A stretch of 64,000 nucleotides of DNA. Source: Chitinophaga polysaccharea. GTDB taxonomy: Bacteria; Bacteroidota; Bacteroidia; Chitinophagales; Chitinophagaceae. Location: NCBI RefSeq assembly GCF_902150045.1, contig NZ_CABFVU010000002.1, forward strand, positions 1,396,486 through 1,460,485. Reading direction: 5' to 3'. The position numbers were made by a program, and so were the translations under genes. Position 1 is the stretch's first letter, and every line of letters starts with the position of its first letter. The notes under the pieces were generated by a model, which was not told where the DNA came from, searched no databases, and saw nothing but the letters and a program-made list of their open reading frames with translations. This document shows positions 27,169 to 36,367 of the stretch, piece by piece.

Positions 27169-28647
27169 TTAATACCCCGGGTTCTGTTTCATATTCGGAT
27201 TACGTTCCACTTCCGCATTAGGCAGTGGAAACACCACGGCATTATCATTCCACGCCTGTTCATCAACACCACCGTGAGCAGGAATGTTCCGGTGTGTTCT
27301 CAGGAAGTCGAATTCACCATGTCCTTCGAAAGCCAGTTCTATCCTGCGCTCTGTGAGGATGTCATTGATCAGTGCTGCCTGTGTAAGGGGGGCAAGTACT
27401 TTAGCCTTAGCCCTTGTTCTGATCTTGTTCAGCAGGATGATGGCCTCTGGATCTGCAACAGCTGGGCTCAGCCGGGCCAATGCCTCTGCTTTGGTAAGCA
27501 TCACTTCTGCCAGGCGTACTATAGGTACCCAGGCATCCACAGTGCTGGCGCCAAAGAATTTCTTTGTATAGAAAGCAGTGGTGTCGCCATTACTGATCGC
27601 ATAGGTGAACAATGGTTTGGCACGCAGGTCGGTGAAGCGGTCAAAATTAGGAAGCTTCAGGTAGTCCTGGCTGATGGTGATATCACCACGGCCGGAACTG
27701 CCATAATGCTGGCCAATCGCATTGTTGGTGTTAGGGTTATCGCCGGAGCTCATGGCTACAGAGAAGATACGTTCCATGGAGCTCTGGTAGTTGCCGGAAG
27801 ACCATACATCTGCAGGAGTAGCATCCAGGTCATATCCATAAGACGAGAGGAGCACGCTGTCTGCATAGTCGCGGGCTTTGGCCCAGTTGCCTTCATACAG
27901 GTAGATGCGTGACAGGAGTGCATGCGCGGCTCCTTTGGTAGCGCGGCTGCGGTCATTGTAGTCATCACCGGAAGTAACAGGCAGTGCGGCAGCTGCTTCG
28001 GTGAGGTCTTTGATCATCTGGTCATACACTTCCTTTACTGTATTACGGGGAACCTTATTCTTGGGATCTATGGCTTCGCCGCCGTCTTTCGCAGCAGTAA
28101 GGATCAGGGGAACACCTAAATGACCCGCATCTGCCTGGAAAGTATAGGTTTGCGCATAGGTATTTACCAGGAAGAAATAAGTAAGCGCCCGGATAAATTT
28201 GGCTTCTGCGTAATAGCCGGCAGCTACCTGGGGACCCACTACGCTTTCATGGTCCTTTAGGTTTTGTGAGAAATAGTTCGCTTCAAAAATAGTGCGGTAT
28301 CCGCCTGACCAGCAGTTGAACGCATACACGTTATTAGAGAGCATATTGAAAGTAGGCACATTACCAAAGTAAGAGGAAATGTTTACATCAACAGACCTTA
28401 CATCTGAGTAAATAAGCACACGGCCACCCAGGAACTCTGCGTTCTGCAGGGCATCATACATACCGATAGCCGATTTCTCTATCCTTTCCGGTGTGCTGAA
28501 CGCCTCATCAGGCGTTAGTTTGGAGAAGGGGATCTGGTCATTTACTTTGGAGCAGGAAAATAGCATTGAGGAAGCTATTGCCGCCGCGCCAATGACCAGG
28601 CTGATGTTTGTTTTTTTCCGGAGGTTCGGTTTATATTTTAATTCCAT
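27169..28647 (-). CDS. SusD/RagB-family outer-membrane lipoprotein
   Basis: The protein has 492 residues. A lipoprotein signal ends in ASSMLFSC with lipidated Cys32. SusD landmarks: EAKFIRALTYFFLVNTYAQ near 145-165, GAAHALLSRIYLYEGNWAKARDYAD, TERRIELAFEGHGEFDFLRTHRN, and the C-terminus VFPLPNAEVERNPNMKQNPGY. Binds the substrate at the cell surface with its SusC partner, which ends 26 bases upstream. No hydrolase is attached to this unit, so the substrate cannot be guessed from context. Composition is GC-richer than the first SusC/SusD pair. Confidence 0.94.
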   Translation of the reverse strand: MELKYKPNLRKKTNISLVIGAAAIASSMLFSCSKVNDQIPFSKLTPDEAFSTPERIEKSAIGMYDALQNAEFLGGRVLIYSDVRSVDVNISSYFGNVPTFNMLSNNVYAFNCWSGGYRTIFEANYFSQNLKDHESVVGPQVAAGYYAEAKFIRALTYFFLVNTYAQTYTFQADAGHLGVPLILTAAKDGGEAIDPKNKVPRNTVKEVYDQMIKDLTEAAAALPVTSGDDYNDRSRATKGAAHALLSRIYLYEGNWAKARDYADSVLLSSYGYDLDATPADVWSSGNYQSSMERIFSVAMSSGDNPNTNNAIGQHYGSSGRGDITISQDYLKLPNFDRFTDLRAKPLFTYAISNGDTTAFYTKKFFGASTVDAWVPIVRLAEVMLTKAEALARLSPAVADPEAIILLNKIRTRAKAKVLAPLTQAALINDILTERRIELAFEGHGEFDFLRTHRNIPAHGGVDEQAWNDNAVVFPLPNAEVERNPNMKQNPGY

Positions 28648-28673
28648 AATTCAGTTTTTTTAATCGCTAACAA

Positions 28674-31600
28674 TTAGAATCCAACATTTAAGCCCACCAT
28701 GTATATTCTTGGTAAAGGCATACCCCTGTTATCGGTACCGTAGTTGATATTGCTTTCGCGGTTGGTATTGATTTCAGGATCTGCACCTTTATATTTGGTG
28801 ATGATAAAGGCATTCTGTACCAGGGCATATAAACGGAGACTGTTCAAACCGATCTTTTCTTTGATACCAGGGAAGGTATAACCGAGGCTGATCTCACGCG
28901 CTCTCAGGAAGTCGCCTTTTTCGAGCCAGCGGGTAGAGGCCTGGTTGGTAGGCGCATCGGAGAGTACCAGTTTTGGAACATCTGTGTTTTTGTTTTCAGG
29001 AGTCCACCTGTTTTTGATCTCTTCCAGGTTGTTCTGGAAATAGTTGCTCATCAGGGCTGCACGGGTGGCGTTGTATACATAGTTACCACCGCTGTATTGT
29101 AGCAGGATACTCAGGTCAATGCCTTTGTAGCTGAAGGTGTTATTGAAACCGCCATACCAGGTGGGGTAGCCGGATTTATCCATGTATTGCGCGTCGGAAG
29201 CAGTAACAGCAGCCATTTGTTTGGTGCCGTCGGGAGAGGTCCATTTCCTGGCGGTAGGCACGTTAGGATCCAGGTTGTACATCACCAGTTCGCCTTTGGC
29301 ATTGTAGTACATCGGGTTGCCGTTATCGGGGTTTACGCCGCCCCATTCAATGAGCTTGAAAACGCCCATGGTTTTGCCTACGCTCACCCTGTTATTTACT
29401 TTGATGATATCAGATCCATCTGCAGTGGCAGTCACCCTGTTTTTGATAAAGGTGAAGTTGATGCTGGAGTTCCAGGTGAAATCCTTTGTAGCGATGTTCT
29501 GGGTATTGAGCGTTAATTCCAGCCCCTTGTTCCACATGGTACCAATGTTGGTGGTGAGGATAGAACCAACAGCGCCGGTAACGGGATCCCATGGAGTACC
29601 CACGGTAGCCAGGATAGGCGCATCAAGGATCAGGTGGTCGATGTTGCTGTGGAAGTAGTCTGCCACAAAAGTGATCCTGTTTCTCAGCAGGGTAACGTCA
29701 ACGCCTATATCCAGTTTCTTTGATTTTTCCCATTGAAGGTTAGGGTCACCGATCTGTGCAACGCCAAACCCGTTTATATCACCGTATTGTCCGCCTCCAT
29801 ACAGGGAACGGAAAGCATAGGCGCGGATATTGGAGTTACCTACCATACCGTAGCTGGCCCGGAGTTTCAGGTCGCTGATCACGGAAATATTGTCTTTGAA
29901 GAAACCTTCTTCAGAAATCCTCCAACCCACGGATACACCAGGGAAGTAACCACGGCGGTTATTGGAACCAAAGTCGGAATAAGCATCCGCTCTCAGGGTT
30001 GCATCAAAATAATATTTTGATCCGTAGTTATAACCTACTTTACCGAAGAAGGATTCGAAGGAGTTGGCATTCCTGCCGCCACCGGTATAACTGTTATCTG
30101 AACCGGCAAATAAACCGTCATAGATCTCTTTAAAATAAGAGTCTGCCAGGTTACCCTGGCCGGTGTATAATTGTTTCTGCTCGGTATGCTGCGATTCCTG
30201 GCCTATAGTAGCACTGATGAAGTGCAGATTGTTGATAGCTTTCGTATAGGTGGCGAAGTTAGACCAGTTCCAGAGGTTTTGCCGGAAGAGGTTTTCCTGC
30301 ACCAGGCCGTTGTTGCCTAATCCCAGACCTGCCTGTAATGGACCGCTGTATTGGTCTTCAAAGTTCTGGAGTAAGTCAACCCCAAAACGGGAAGTGATCT
30401 TTAAACCGGCAATAGGTTCAATTTCCACGTAGGCGTTGGAAAGCACACGGGTGGAAGTGTTGTCGTTTCTTCCAAACTCCAGGTTAGACAGCGGGTGGAA
30501 GAAGCGGTTCAGTTTATTGGTAGTGATGTTGTTACCATCTGCAAGGTCACCGTTGCTGGACTTAATATACAGGTTACCGTTTTTGTCGTAAACCGGTACG
30601 TTTGGCATTGCGTTGTATGCAGAGAAGGTAGATCCTGCAAGGTATCCGTCGGACAGTACACCGTTGTTCAGCGATTTGGAGCTATATACGGAGATACCTG
30701 ATTTCAGCCATTTTTTAGGTGTAACATCCAGGTTCATACGGATGCTTCCCCTGCGCAGGCGGTTAACGAGCACCATACCTTGCTGGTCGGCATATTCACC
30801 GGAAGCATAAAATTTTGCTTTCTCGGTACCGCCTGTTAGTGATAACTGGTGATTCTGGATAATACCGGTGCGGAACACTTCATCCAGCCAGTTGGTGCGG
30901 TCTGCTTTACCATCGCCATTGAGGTCAATGTCTTTAGCCAGGATAGGTGCAGTACCGCCTGTTTTGGTGGCATTCTTTGCTTTTTCATTCTGGATAATGG
31001 TAAAATCGTCGCCGTTCAGCAGTTTAGGTAAACGTACTGCGGTGCTGGCACCTACATATGCGTTGTAGTTTACATTGACAGTGCCGTTCTTACCTCTTTT
31101 GGTGGTAATGATAATAACACCGGCAGCAGCGCGGGAACCATACAGGGCACTGGCGGCGGCATCTTTCAGTACGTCTACAGACTCGATATCGTTCGGGTTG
31201 ATGTCTGCCAGCGGGTTATAACGGGTACCGTTACCACTGTTGAAAACGTTCAGGTTAGTAACAGAATTCACCGGTATACCATCTACTATTACCAGTGGCT
31301 GAGAGCTGTTAGTAATAGAGTTGATACCCCTGATGCGGATGTTCACGTTATCGCCCAGTACACCGGAATTGGTGCTGATATTCACACCGGCAGCGCGGCC
31401 AGTGAGGGCCTGGTCAAAGCTGGTGGCAGGGCGGTTATTTACAAGTCCGGCTGATACATGGCTCACAGAAGAGGTAACATCTTTTCTTTTCAGTTCTCCA
31501 TAACCGGTTACCAGTATTTCGCTCAGTACTTTATTACTGCTGCTTAAAGCAACCTGGATGTTCTGGCGGTTGCCTGCTTTTTCTTCTCTTGTTTCATAAC

Positions 31601-31826
31601 CCACGAAAGAAAATTGTAAGATGGCACCGGCATCTGCCTGGATAGAAAATTTACCGTCGGGGCCAGATACCACGCCGGTTTTGGTGCCTTTGATAATAAC
31701 AGATACGCCTGGTAGTTCCATACCATCCGATGCATCTGTTACCTTACCTGTAATCGTTCGGGTCTGGGCATAGGCATGCACCACACCGATGGCTAGTAAA
31801 AGCCATAGTAGTAAACCTTTTTTCAT
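28674..31826 (-). CDS. SusC/RagA TonB-dependent transporter
   Basis: The protein has 1050 residues: signal peptide MKKGLLLWLLLAIGVVHAYAQ, CarboxypepD_reg-like domain (about 24-98, ITGKVTDASDGMELPGVSV), plug (about 115-225, with SVDVLKDAAASALYGSRAAAGV), then a barrel ending in the MVGLNVGF terminus. Unlike the first SusC here it has no STN domain, so sigma/anti-sigma signalling is not expected. It forms an energy-dependent channel with the adjacent SusD. The 300 bases upstream carry four copies of an ATTTTGGTTTA-like direct repeat that may bind its regulator. Confidence 0.95.
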   Translation of the reverse strand: MKKGLLLWLLLAIGVVHAYAQTRTITGKVTDASDGMELPGVSVIIKGTKTGVVSGPDGKFSIQADAGAILQFSFVGYETREEKAGNRQNIQVALSSSNKVLSEILVTGYGELKRKDVTSSVSHVSAGLVNNRPATSFDQALTGRAAGVNISTNSGVLGDNVNIRIRGINSITNSSQPLVIVDGIPVNSVTNLNVFNSGNGTRYNPLADINPNDIESVDVLKDAAASALYGSRAAAGVIIITTKRGKNGTVNVNYNAYVGASTAVRLPKLLNGDDFTIIQNEKAKNATKTGGTAPILAKDIDLNGDGKADRTNWLDEVFRTGIIQNHQLSLTGGTEKAKFYASGEYADQQGMVLVNRLRRGSIRMNLDVTPKKWLKSGISVYSSKSLNNGVLSDGYLAGSTFSAYNAMPNVPVYDKNGNLYIKSSNGDLADGNNITTNKLNRFFHPLSNLEFGRNDNTSTRVLSNAYVEIEPIAGLKITSRFGVDLLQNFEDQYSGPLQAGLGLGNNGLVQENLFRQNLWNWSNFATYTKAINNLHFISATIGQESQHTEQKQLYTGQGNLADSYFKEIYDGLFAGSDNSYTGGGRNANSFESFFGKVGYNYGSKYYFDATLRADAYSDFGSNNRRGYFPGVSVGWRISEEGFFKDNISVISDLKLRASYGMVGNSNIRAYAFRSLYGGGQYGDINGFGVAQIGDPNLQWEKSKKLDIGVDVTLLRNRITFVADYFHSNIDHLILDAPILATVGTPWDPVTGAVGSILTTNIGTMWNKGLELTLNTQNIATKDFTWNSSINFTFIKNRVTATADGSDIIKVNNRVSVGKTMGVFKLIEWGGVNPDNGNPMYYNAKGELVMYNLDPNVPTARKWTSPDGTKQMAAVTASDAQYMDKSGYPTWYGGFNNTFSYKGIDLSILLQYSGGNYVYNATRAALMSNYFQNNLEEIKNRWTPENKNTDVPKLVLSDAPTNQASTRWLEKGDFLRAREISLGYTFPGIKEKIGLNSLRLYALVQNAFIITKYKGADPEINTNRESNINYGTDNRGMPLPRIYMVGLNVGF

Positions 31827-32254
31827 ACGGTTTCAATTTGGTTTAGATATATAAGAAATATTGTGGCGGGCAGCCTTGCCTCAGATTTTGGTTTATTAAT
31901 TCATCGGGTATTATGCAGCATGGGCGCCCGCCTTATTCATGTTATTCAGATTTTGGTTTAAAGATGATCTTGTTGTTCAACAGAAATATTTCCCGGAACC
32001 TTACGGGAACCAGTGCAGTGATCTGTTATGTAAATGATTTAATAAAAGAAACCCGGCCGTAGCTGGCAACGCCACCACCATGGATATCTACGGTAAATTA
32101 ATCAGCAAAAACAATCAGTACAGCGTGTTCAAATTTTGGTTATAGGGTCCATGTTCAGTTACAGCGGGTAAAAGCTGCAAACAAACTGGATGATTCTCAT
32201 TCGCAACATAAAAGTATATCGTTTTTGGGATAAAAACAATATTACGCGGGATGT
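31827..32254. promoter_or_regulatory. Upstream region with four direct repeats
   Basis: Four copies of a motif close to TTCAGATTTTGGTTTA occur at 31832-31845 (one base shorter in the T-run), 31880-31895, 31945-31960 and 32128-32143. They lie upstream of the SusC gene, the first within ten bases of its start codon. No gene is recognised. The repeats are best read as binding sites for an unknown regulator or as remnants of a small repeated element. Confidence 0.5.
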
Positions 32255-32413
32255 TTATTTTGAAATATAATTACTTACCTCCGGCAGGTTGCCATTGGGA
32301 TCCCGGAAGTAAATGGAGCGGGTTTTACCGGTAGCATCCGTGTGGTCAACAATTCCGGCTTCCAGTGGGAGCGGGTGCCTTAGGATCTGGTTAGCAAAAA
32401 CGATGGATTTCCA
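32255..32413 (-). pseudogene. Decayed C-terminal fragment of a VOC/glyoxalase-like protein
   Basis: Reading the minus strand from 32413 to the stop at 32255-32257 gives about 52 codons. They include NQILRHPLPLEAGIVDHTDA and GKTRSIYFRDPNGNLPEVSN, the typical last beta-alpha unit of VOC-family proteins (RSIYFRDPDGN-like). A stop codon directly precedes it and no start is available, so only the tail of the gene remains. It sits just upstream of the NRAMP-like gene on the opposite strand. Confidence 0.72.
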
Positions 32414-32425
32414 TTAACTTGCCGT

Positions 32426-33685
32426 ATGGATAAAAAAGCTACTCCCAACAAGCTGACTGTATTCTTTAAAAAGCTGGGCCCCGGGCTTATTACCGGCGCC
32501 AGTGACGATGATCCGTCCGGTATTGCCACTTATTCGCAGGCCGGCGCACAATTCGGGCTGGCTACTTTATGGACTTCCTTGCTCACCTTCCCGCTGATGG
32601 CGGCTATCCAGGGCATGTGCGCCCGCATTGGGCTCGTTACCAGCCAGGGCCTGACCGTTACGCTTAAAAATAATTATCCCCGGCCGGTACTATACATTAT
32701 GCTGCTGTTCAGCTTCCCCGCTATTACGCTGAACATAGGCGCCGATATCCAGGGCATGGGCGCAGTGTGCAACATGATTTTCCCGGCAGTGCCGGTGTCA
32801 GTTTTTTGTGTGTTGATCACTGCCGTTATGATGTTCGTGATCATACAGTTTTCCTATGAGAAAATTGCGATGATCCTGAAATGGCTTTGCCTGTCGCTGC
32901 TCCTGTATGTTATCGTGCCCTTTATGATAAAACAGGACTGGGGTGATATTGCCAAACATACTTTTATTCCCACTATCCAGTATAACAAGGATTTCTTTTC
33001 TATCATCGTGGCTATTCTTGGCACCACCATCTCGCCTTATCTCTTTTTCTGGCAAACCACTATGGAAGCAGAAGACCAGGCACACAACGGTAAAGGCATT
33101 GTAGTAGATAAAAAGATACTGGGCGAAATGAAAACAGATGTGAATACCGGGATGTTATTCTCCAATATGGTTATGTTCTTTATTATCCTCACCGCCGGCA
33201 GCGTGCTGTTTCCCGCCGGTGTAAGGGAAATAGATACGGTAGACCAGGCCGCTAAAGCACTGGAACCGCTGGCAGGTAAGCTTACTTACCTGATCTTTGC
33301 CACCGGGGTACTGGGTACGGGGCTCCTGGCCATCCCTGTATTGGCAGGTTCTCAATCGTATATGCTGGCAGAAACACTGGGGTGGCAGGCCGGCCTGGAT
33401 AAAAAGTTTTCCCAGGCCAAACCGTTTTATATTTCTATCATCATTTCCCTGGTAGTAGGGCTATCGCTCGATTTCCTGGGTGTGAGCCCCATAAAGGCGT
33501 TGTTGTACACCGCTATTGCCTATGGGCTTACAGCCCCGGTAATGATTGTGATGATCATGCATATAGGTAATAATAAGAAGATCATGAAAGAACATACCAA
33601 TTCGAAGCTGTCCAATATCCTGGGCGGACTTACCCTGTTATTAATGACTGCCGCCGCGGTGGCCATGATCTGGTTCCTGTTCTGA
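32426..33685 (+). CDS. NRAMP-related divalent metal transporter
   Basis: This 419-residue inner-membrane protein has about eleven hydrophobic segments. In TM1 the canonical NRAMP metal motif DPGN is replaced by DDDPSG (residues 27-32, within TGASDDDPSGIATYSQAG). In the TM6 position there is TTISPYLFFWQ (around 200-210) instead of a Met-Pro-His motif. The loss of the Asn and Met ligands argues against Mn/Fe selectivity. It recalls the NRAMP-related magnesium transporters described in other bacteria, so Mg2+ or a similar hard ion is possible (inference). A TAACTTGCC element just before the start weakly resembles a Bacteroidota -7 box. The GH110 gene follows 36 bases later. Confidence 0.85.
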   Translation: MDKKATPNKLTVFFKKLGPGLITGASDDDPSGIATYSQAGAQFGLATLWTSLLTFPLMAAIQGMCARIGLVTSQGLTVTLKNNYPRPVLYIMLLFSFPAITLNIGADIQGMGAVCNMIFPAVPVSVFCVLITAVMMFVIIQFSYEKIAMILKWLCLSLLLYVIVPFMIKQDWGDIAKHTFIPTIQYNKDFFSIIVAILGTTISPYLFFWQTTMEAEDQAHNGKGIVVDKKILGEMKTDVNTGMLFSNMVMFFIILTAGSVLFPAGVREIDTVDQAAKALEPLAGKLTYLIFATGVLGTGLLAIPVLAGSQSYMLAETLGWQAGLDKKFSQAKPFYISIIISLVVGLSLDFLGVSPIKALLYTAIAYGLTAPVMIVMIMHIGNNKKIMKEHTNSKLSNILGGLTLLLMTAAAVAMIWFLF

Positions 33686-33721
33686 TTTCCCGTTTTGATA
33701 TTTTTAATCACTGCCAGCGAA

Positions 33722-35548
33722 ATGAATATTTTAAGAAAGGTATTTACCGGTACCGGTATCTTGTTCTCTTTAACCGTTATCTCACAGGAACGTATACACG
33801 TAAATAGTTTTGGTCTTGCGCCGAATACTTTCACAGACGCCACCACGCGCGTGCAGCAGGCCATTGCAGCCTGTAAGGATAAGCCCGGGGCTATACTGGA
33901 GTTTGCCCCCGGACGTTACGACTTTTACCCTGACAGCGCCGTGAAGAAAGTATATTTTATTTCCAACACCTCCAGCGAAACAGAAGTGCCTGAGAAAACG
34001 AAGACCATCGGGTTGTTCTTTGAGCACTTCAAAGATCTTACCATTGAAGGCAATGGAGCGGAATTTGTTTTTCATGGGAAGATGACCACCTGGGTATTTG
34101 ACCATTGCGAACATATCACTATGCGGCATGTAACCATAGATGCGGAACGCCCTTCCATGTCGGAGATGACGCTGAAAACAGTCACTCCCCAAATGGTGAT
34201 TGCCGCCATACATCCGGATTCCAGGTACAGTATTATTGATCAGCACCTGGAATGGCATGGTCCCCGCTGGGGCATGAAGATATTCCATGCAGTACTGGCC
34301 GATACGGCTAAAGGTGTCTACACCTATTCTTCCTGGGCCCCGTTTCAAAAAAGTAAAGCCGTTACCATAGCTCCCCATACGGTGCAGTTCAACGGTGATT
34401 TCTCCGGCTTCAAAGGCGGGCCCGGCAATGTATTTACGGTTAGGGACGGTATCCGCGACCAGGTAGGCGCCTTCATCAATCATTGCCGTAACGTTCGGCT
34501 GGAACATATCAACATGCGTTATATGCATGGTCTTGGTATTGTATCGCAGTTCTCTGAAGATCTTCACTACAGTCATATACAGATTATGCCCGGTGAAAAC
34601 AGCGGCCGCGTGATGGCTGCTTTTGCCGACGGGATGCACTTCTCCGGCTGCAAAGGAGATATTACCATTACAGATTCGCATTTTAAAGGGCTGCACGACG
34701 ATCCGGTGAATGTGCATGGCACTCACCTGGTCATTACCGGCAAACCTGGTCCACGGGTACTGAAACTGCGTTTTATGCACCACCAGACGTATGGGTTCCA
34801 GGCATTCTTTGCCGGCGACAGCATCGGTTTCGTACATGCGGCTACGTTGGAAGGATACGCCAAAGGCCGGGTGACCGCAGCCCGCATGATCAGTGAAAGG
34901 GAAATGGAAGTGACGCTGGACAAAGACCTGCCGGAAAGCATCATTGCCGGCGACTGTCTTGAGAATATCACCTGGGTACCATCGCTCACGGTACGGAATT
35001 GCCTGTTTGAGGCGGTGAATACAAGGGGATTGCTGGTAACCACCCGTAAAAAAGTGGTGATAGCGGGAAACCGGTTTTACCGGACAGGCATGCATGCCAT
35101 CCTCATTGCAGACGATGCAGCCAGCTGGTTTGAATCAGGGCCGGTAACAGATGTGGAGATCAGCGGTAATACCTTTGAAGGATGCGGGTATAACCTGTCG
35201 CCGGATAACAATTATGTGATTGCCATAGCACCGGAAAACCACCAGTTACTGAAGGGCTATATGGTGCATCATAACATCAGGATAGAAGATAATGAATTCA
35301 GGATCTACGACTACCCGGTGTTAACAGCCCGCAGTACCGGCAACTCATCGTTTACCCGTAACCGTGTTACCTGGCTGAACAACTTCCTGCCCCCGGGAGC
35401 GCCACGCCCTGCTTTCCGGCTTACCGCCTGTGAAGGGGTAAAAATAAACGGTAATGAATGGCAGGCGCCTTTTAAACCAATGGTGTTGTTGCAGGACATG
35501 AAAACTAAAACGGTAAAAACAGACTTGCCGGTGGAAGTAAGGCCATAA
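33722..35548 (+). CDS. GH110-like alpha-1,3-galactosidase
   Basis: The protein has 608 residues from the ATG at 33722; an earlier in-frame start would be TTG and would spoil the signal peptide (MNILRKVFTGTGILFSLTVISQ). The body is a right-handed parallel beta-helix with many short repeats. The segment ADGMHFSGC...GLHDDPVNVHGTH holds Asp303, Asp326 and Asp327. The 23-residue spacing between the first Asp and the Asp-Asp pair matches what I recall for the catalytic acids of GH110. GH110 enzymes remove alpha-1,3-linked galactose, as in blood-group B or linear alpha-Gal and marine polysaccharides. Expected to be periplasmic or exported. Convergent with the FGE-like gene, with no gap between the stop codons. 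Confidence 0.83.
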   Translation: MNILRKVFTGTGILFSLTVISQERIHVNSFGLAPNTFTDATTRVQQAIAACKDKPGAILEFAPGRYDFYPDSAVKKVYFISNTSSETEVPEKTKTIGLFFEHFKDLTIEGNGAEFVFHGKMTTWVFDHCEHITMRHVTIDAERPSMSEMTLKTVTPQMVIAAIHPDSRYSIIDQHLEWHGPRWGMKIFHAVLADTAKGVYTYSSWAPFQKSKAVTIAPHTVQFNGDFSGFKGGPGNVFTVRDGIRDQVGAFINHCRNVRLEHINMRYMHGLGIVSQFSEDLHYSHIQIMPGENSGRVMAAFADGMHFSGCKGDITITDSHFKGLHDDPVNVHGTHLVITGKPGPRVLKLRFMHHQTYGFQAFFAGDSIGFVHAATLEGYAKGRVTAARMISEREMEVTLDKDLPESIIAGDCLENITWVPSLTVRNCLFEAVNTRGLLVTTRKKVVIAGNRFYRTGMHAILIADDAASWFESGPVTDVEISGNTFEGCGYNLSPDNNYVIAIAPENHQLLKGYMVHHNIRIEDNEFRIYDYPVLTARSTGNSSFTRNRVTWLNNFLPPGAPRPAFRLTACEGVKINGNEWQAPFKPMVLLQDMKTKTVKTDLPVEVRP

Positions 35549-36367
35549 TTATTTTACCGTTCTGAAACCCTGGTTGCTGAAAGAGGCCCGTTTATGTACA
35601 CGGCCTATATCCACGGAGTTGAAGAAGGAGCAGGAAGCCTGACTGCACCACCAGGACCCGCCGCGGGCATGCGCCAGGGTTGGGCTTTCATCCGGTTTTA
35701 TTTTACCGGAACAAAATTCGAATACATTCCCGTACATATCATACAGGCCCCAGGCATTGGGCTGAAAGCTGCCAACAGGCGCCGTGTACAGGTAACCATC
35801 TGAACTGTCGGCCTGCAAATGGTCTTTCCCATGCCATATGTTGGCGTAGCGGCCTATAGACGCTTTTTTCTCTCCAAAAAAATAAGTGGTGGCAGTGCCT
35901 GCCCGGGAAGCAATTTCCCATTCATCCAGCGTAGGAAGCCTTACCCCGGCCCATTTGCAATAGGCCACCGCATCGTTGTAACTGATGCAGGTAACGGGAT
36001 GCTCCATTTTATTTTCAATGCCACCGGCGCTTACGCCATTGGGAAACCGCCAGCAGGCGGTAGAATCATTGTTCCATTCAAACTCCCGCAGGCCTGGGGC
36101 AAATACCAATGCATCATGCCGTTGCTCTGCATTGGTGATATAACCGGTGGCTGCCACAAAAGCGGCAAACTGCCGGTTGGTGGTTTCGTATACGGAAATA
36201 TAAAAGCTATCCACGGTTACCCGCCGCGCCGGGTTGAGCATATGCCGGTGCCCGCCAACATGGTAATTGCCGGCAGGTACCAGCACGTAACCACCCGGCG
36301 TTTGCGCAAAGCAGCAGTAGCTGCCTAACACCAGTAATGCAGTACTAACCTTTTTTAGGAAGCCCAT
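35549..36367 (-). CDS. Formylglycine-generating-enzyme-like (SUMF1) protein
   Basis: The protein has 272 residues from the ATG at 36367, with signal peptide MGFLKKVSTALLVLGSYCCFAQ; a longer frame starts with TTG. The FGE-sulfatase fold is clear: PAGNYHVGG near the N-terminus, NRQFAAFVAATGY, HPVTCISYNDAVAYCKWAGVRLPTLDEWE, YGNVFEFCSG, and RGGSWWCSQASCSFF. The last motif keeps two cysteines five residues apart (Cys241 and Cys246), the spacing of the copper-binding catalytic pair in true FGEs. Most SUMF1-fold proteins in Bacteroidota lack one or both, so this one may really oxidise a cysteine, for example in a sulfatase. No sulfatase gene lies in this window. It overlaps the 3' end of the upstream gene by 23 bases. 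Confidence 0.85.
   Translation of the reverse strand: MGFLKKVSTALLVLGSYCCFAQTPGGYVLVPAGNYHVGGHRHMLNPARRVTVDSFYISVYETTNRQFAAFVAATGYITNAEQRHDALVFAPGLREFEWNNDSTACWRFPNGVSAGGIENKMEHPVTCISYNDAVAYCKWAGVRLPTLDEWEIASRAGTATTYFFGEKKASIGRYANIWHGKDHLQADSSDGYLYTAPVGSFQPNAWGLYDMYGNVFEFCSGKIKPDESPTLAHARGGSWWCSQASCSFFNSVDIGRVHKRASFSNQGFRTVK

Noticed and set aside
27274..27912. Open frame of 212 codons opposite the second SusD gene
   Set aside because: No motif or start context, and the SusD gene on the minus strand is certain.
33782..35095. Long open frame (437 codons) on the minus strand opposite the GH110 gene
   Set aside because: It lies wholly inside the GH110 gene on the other strand, is rich in His/Pro/Arg without motifs, and is explained by the codon usage of the sense gene.
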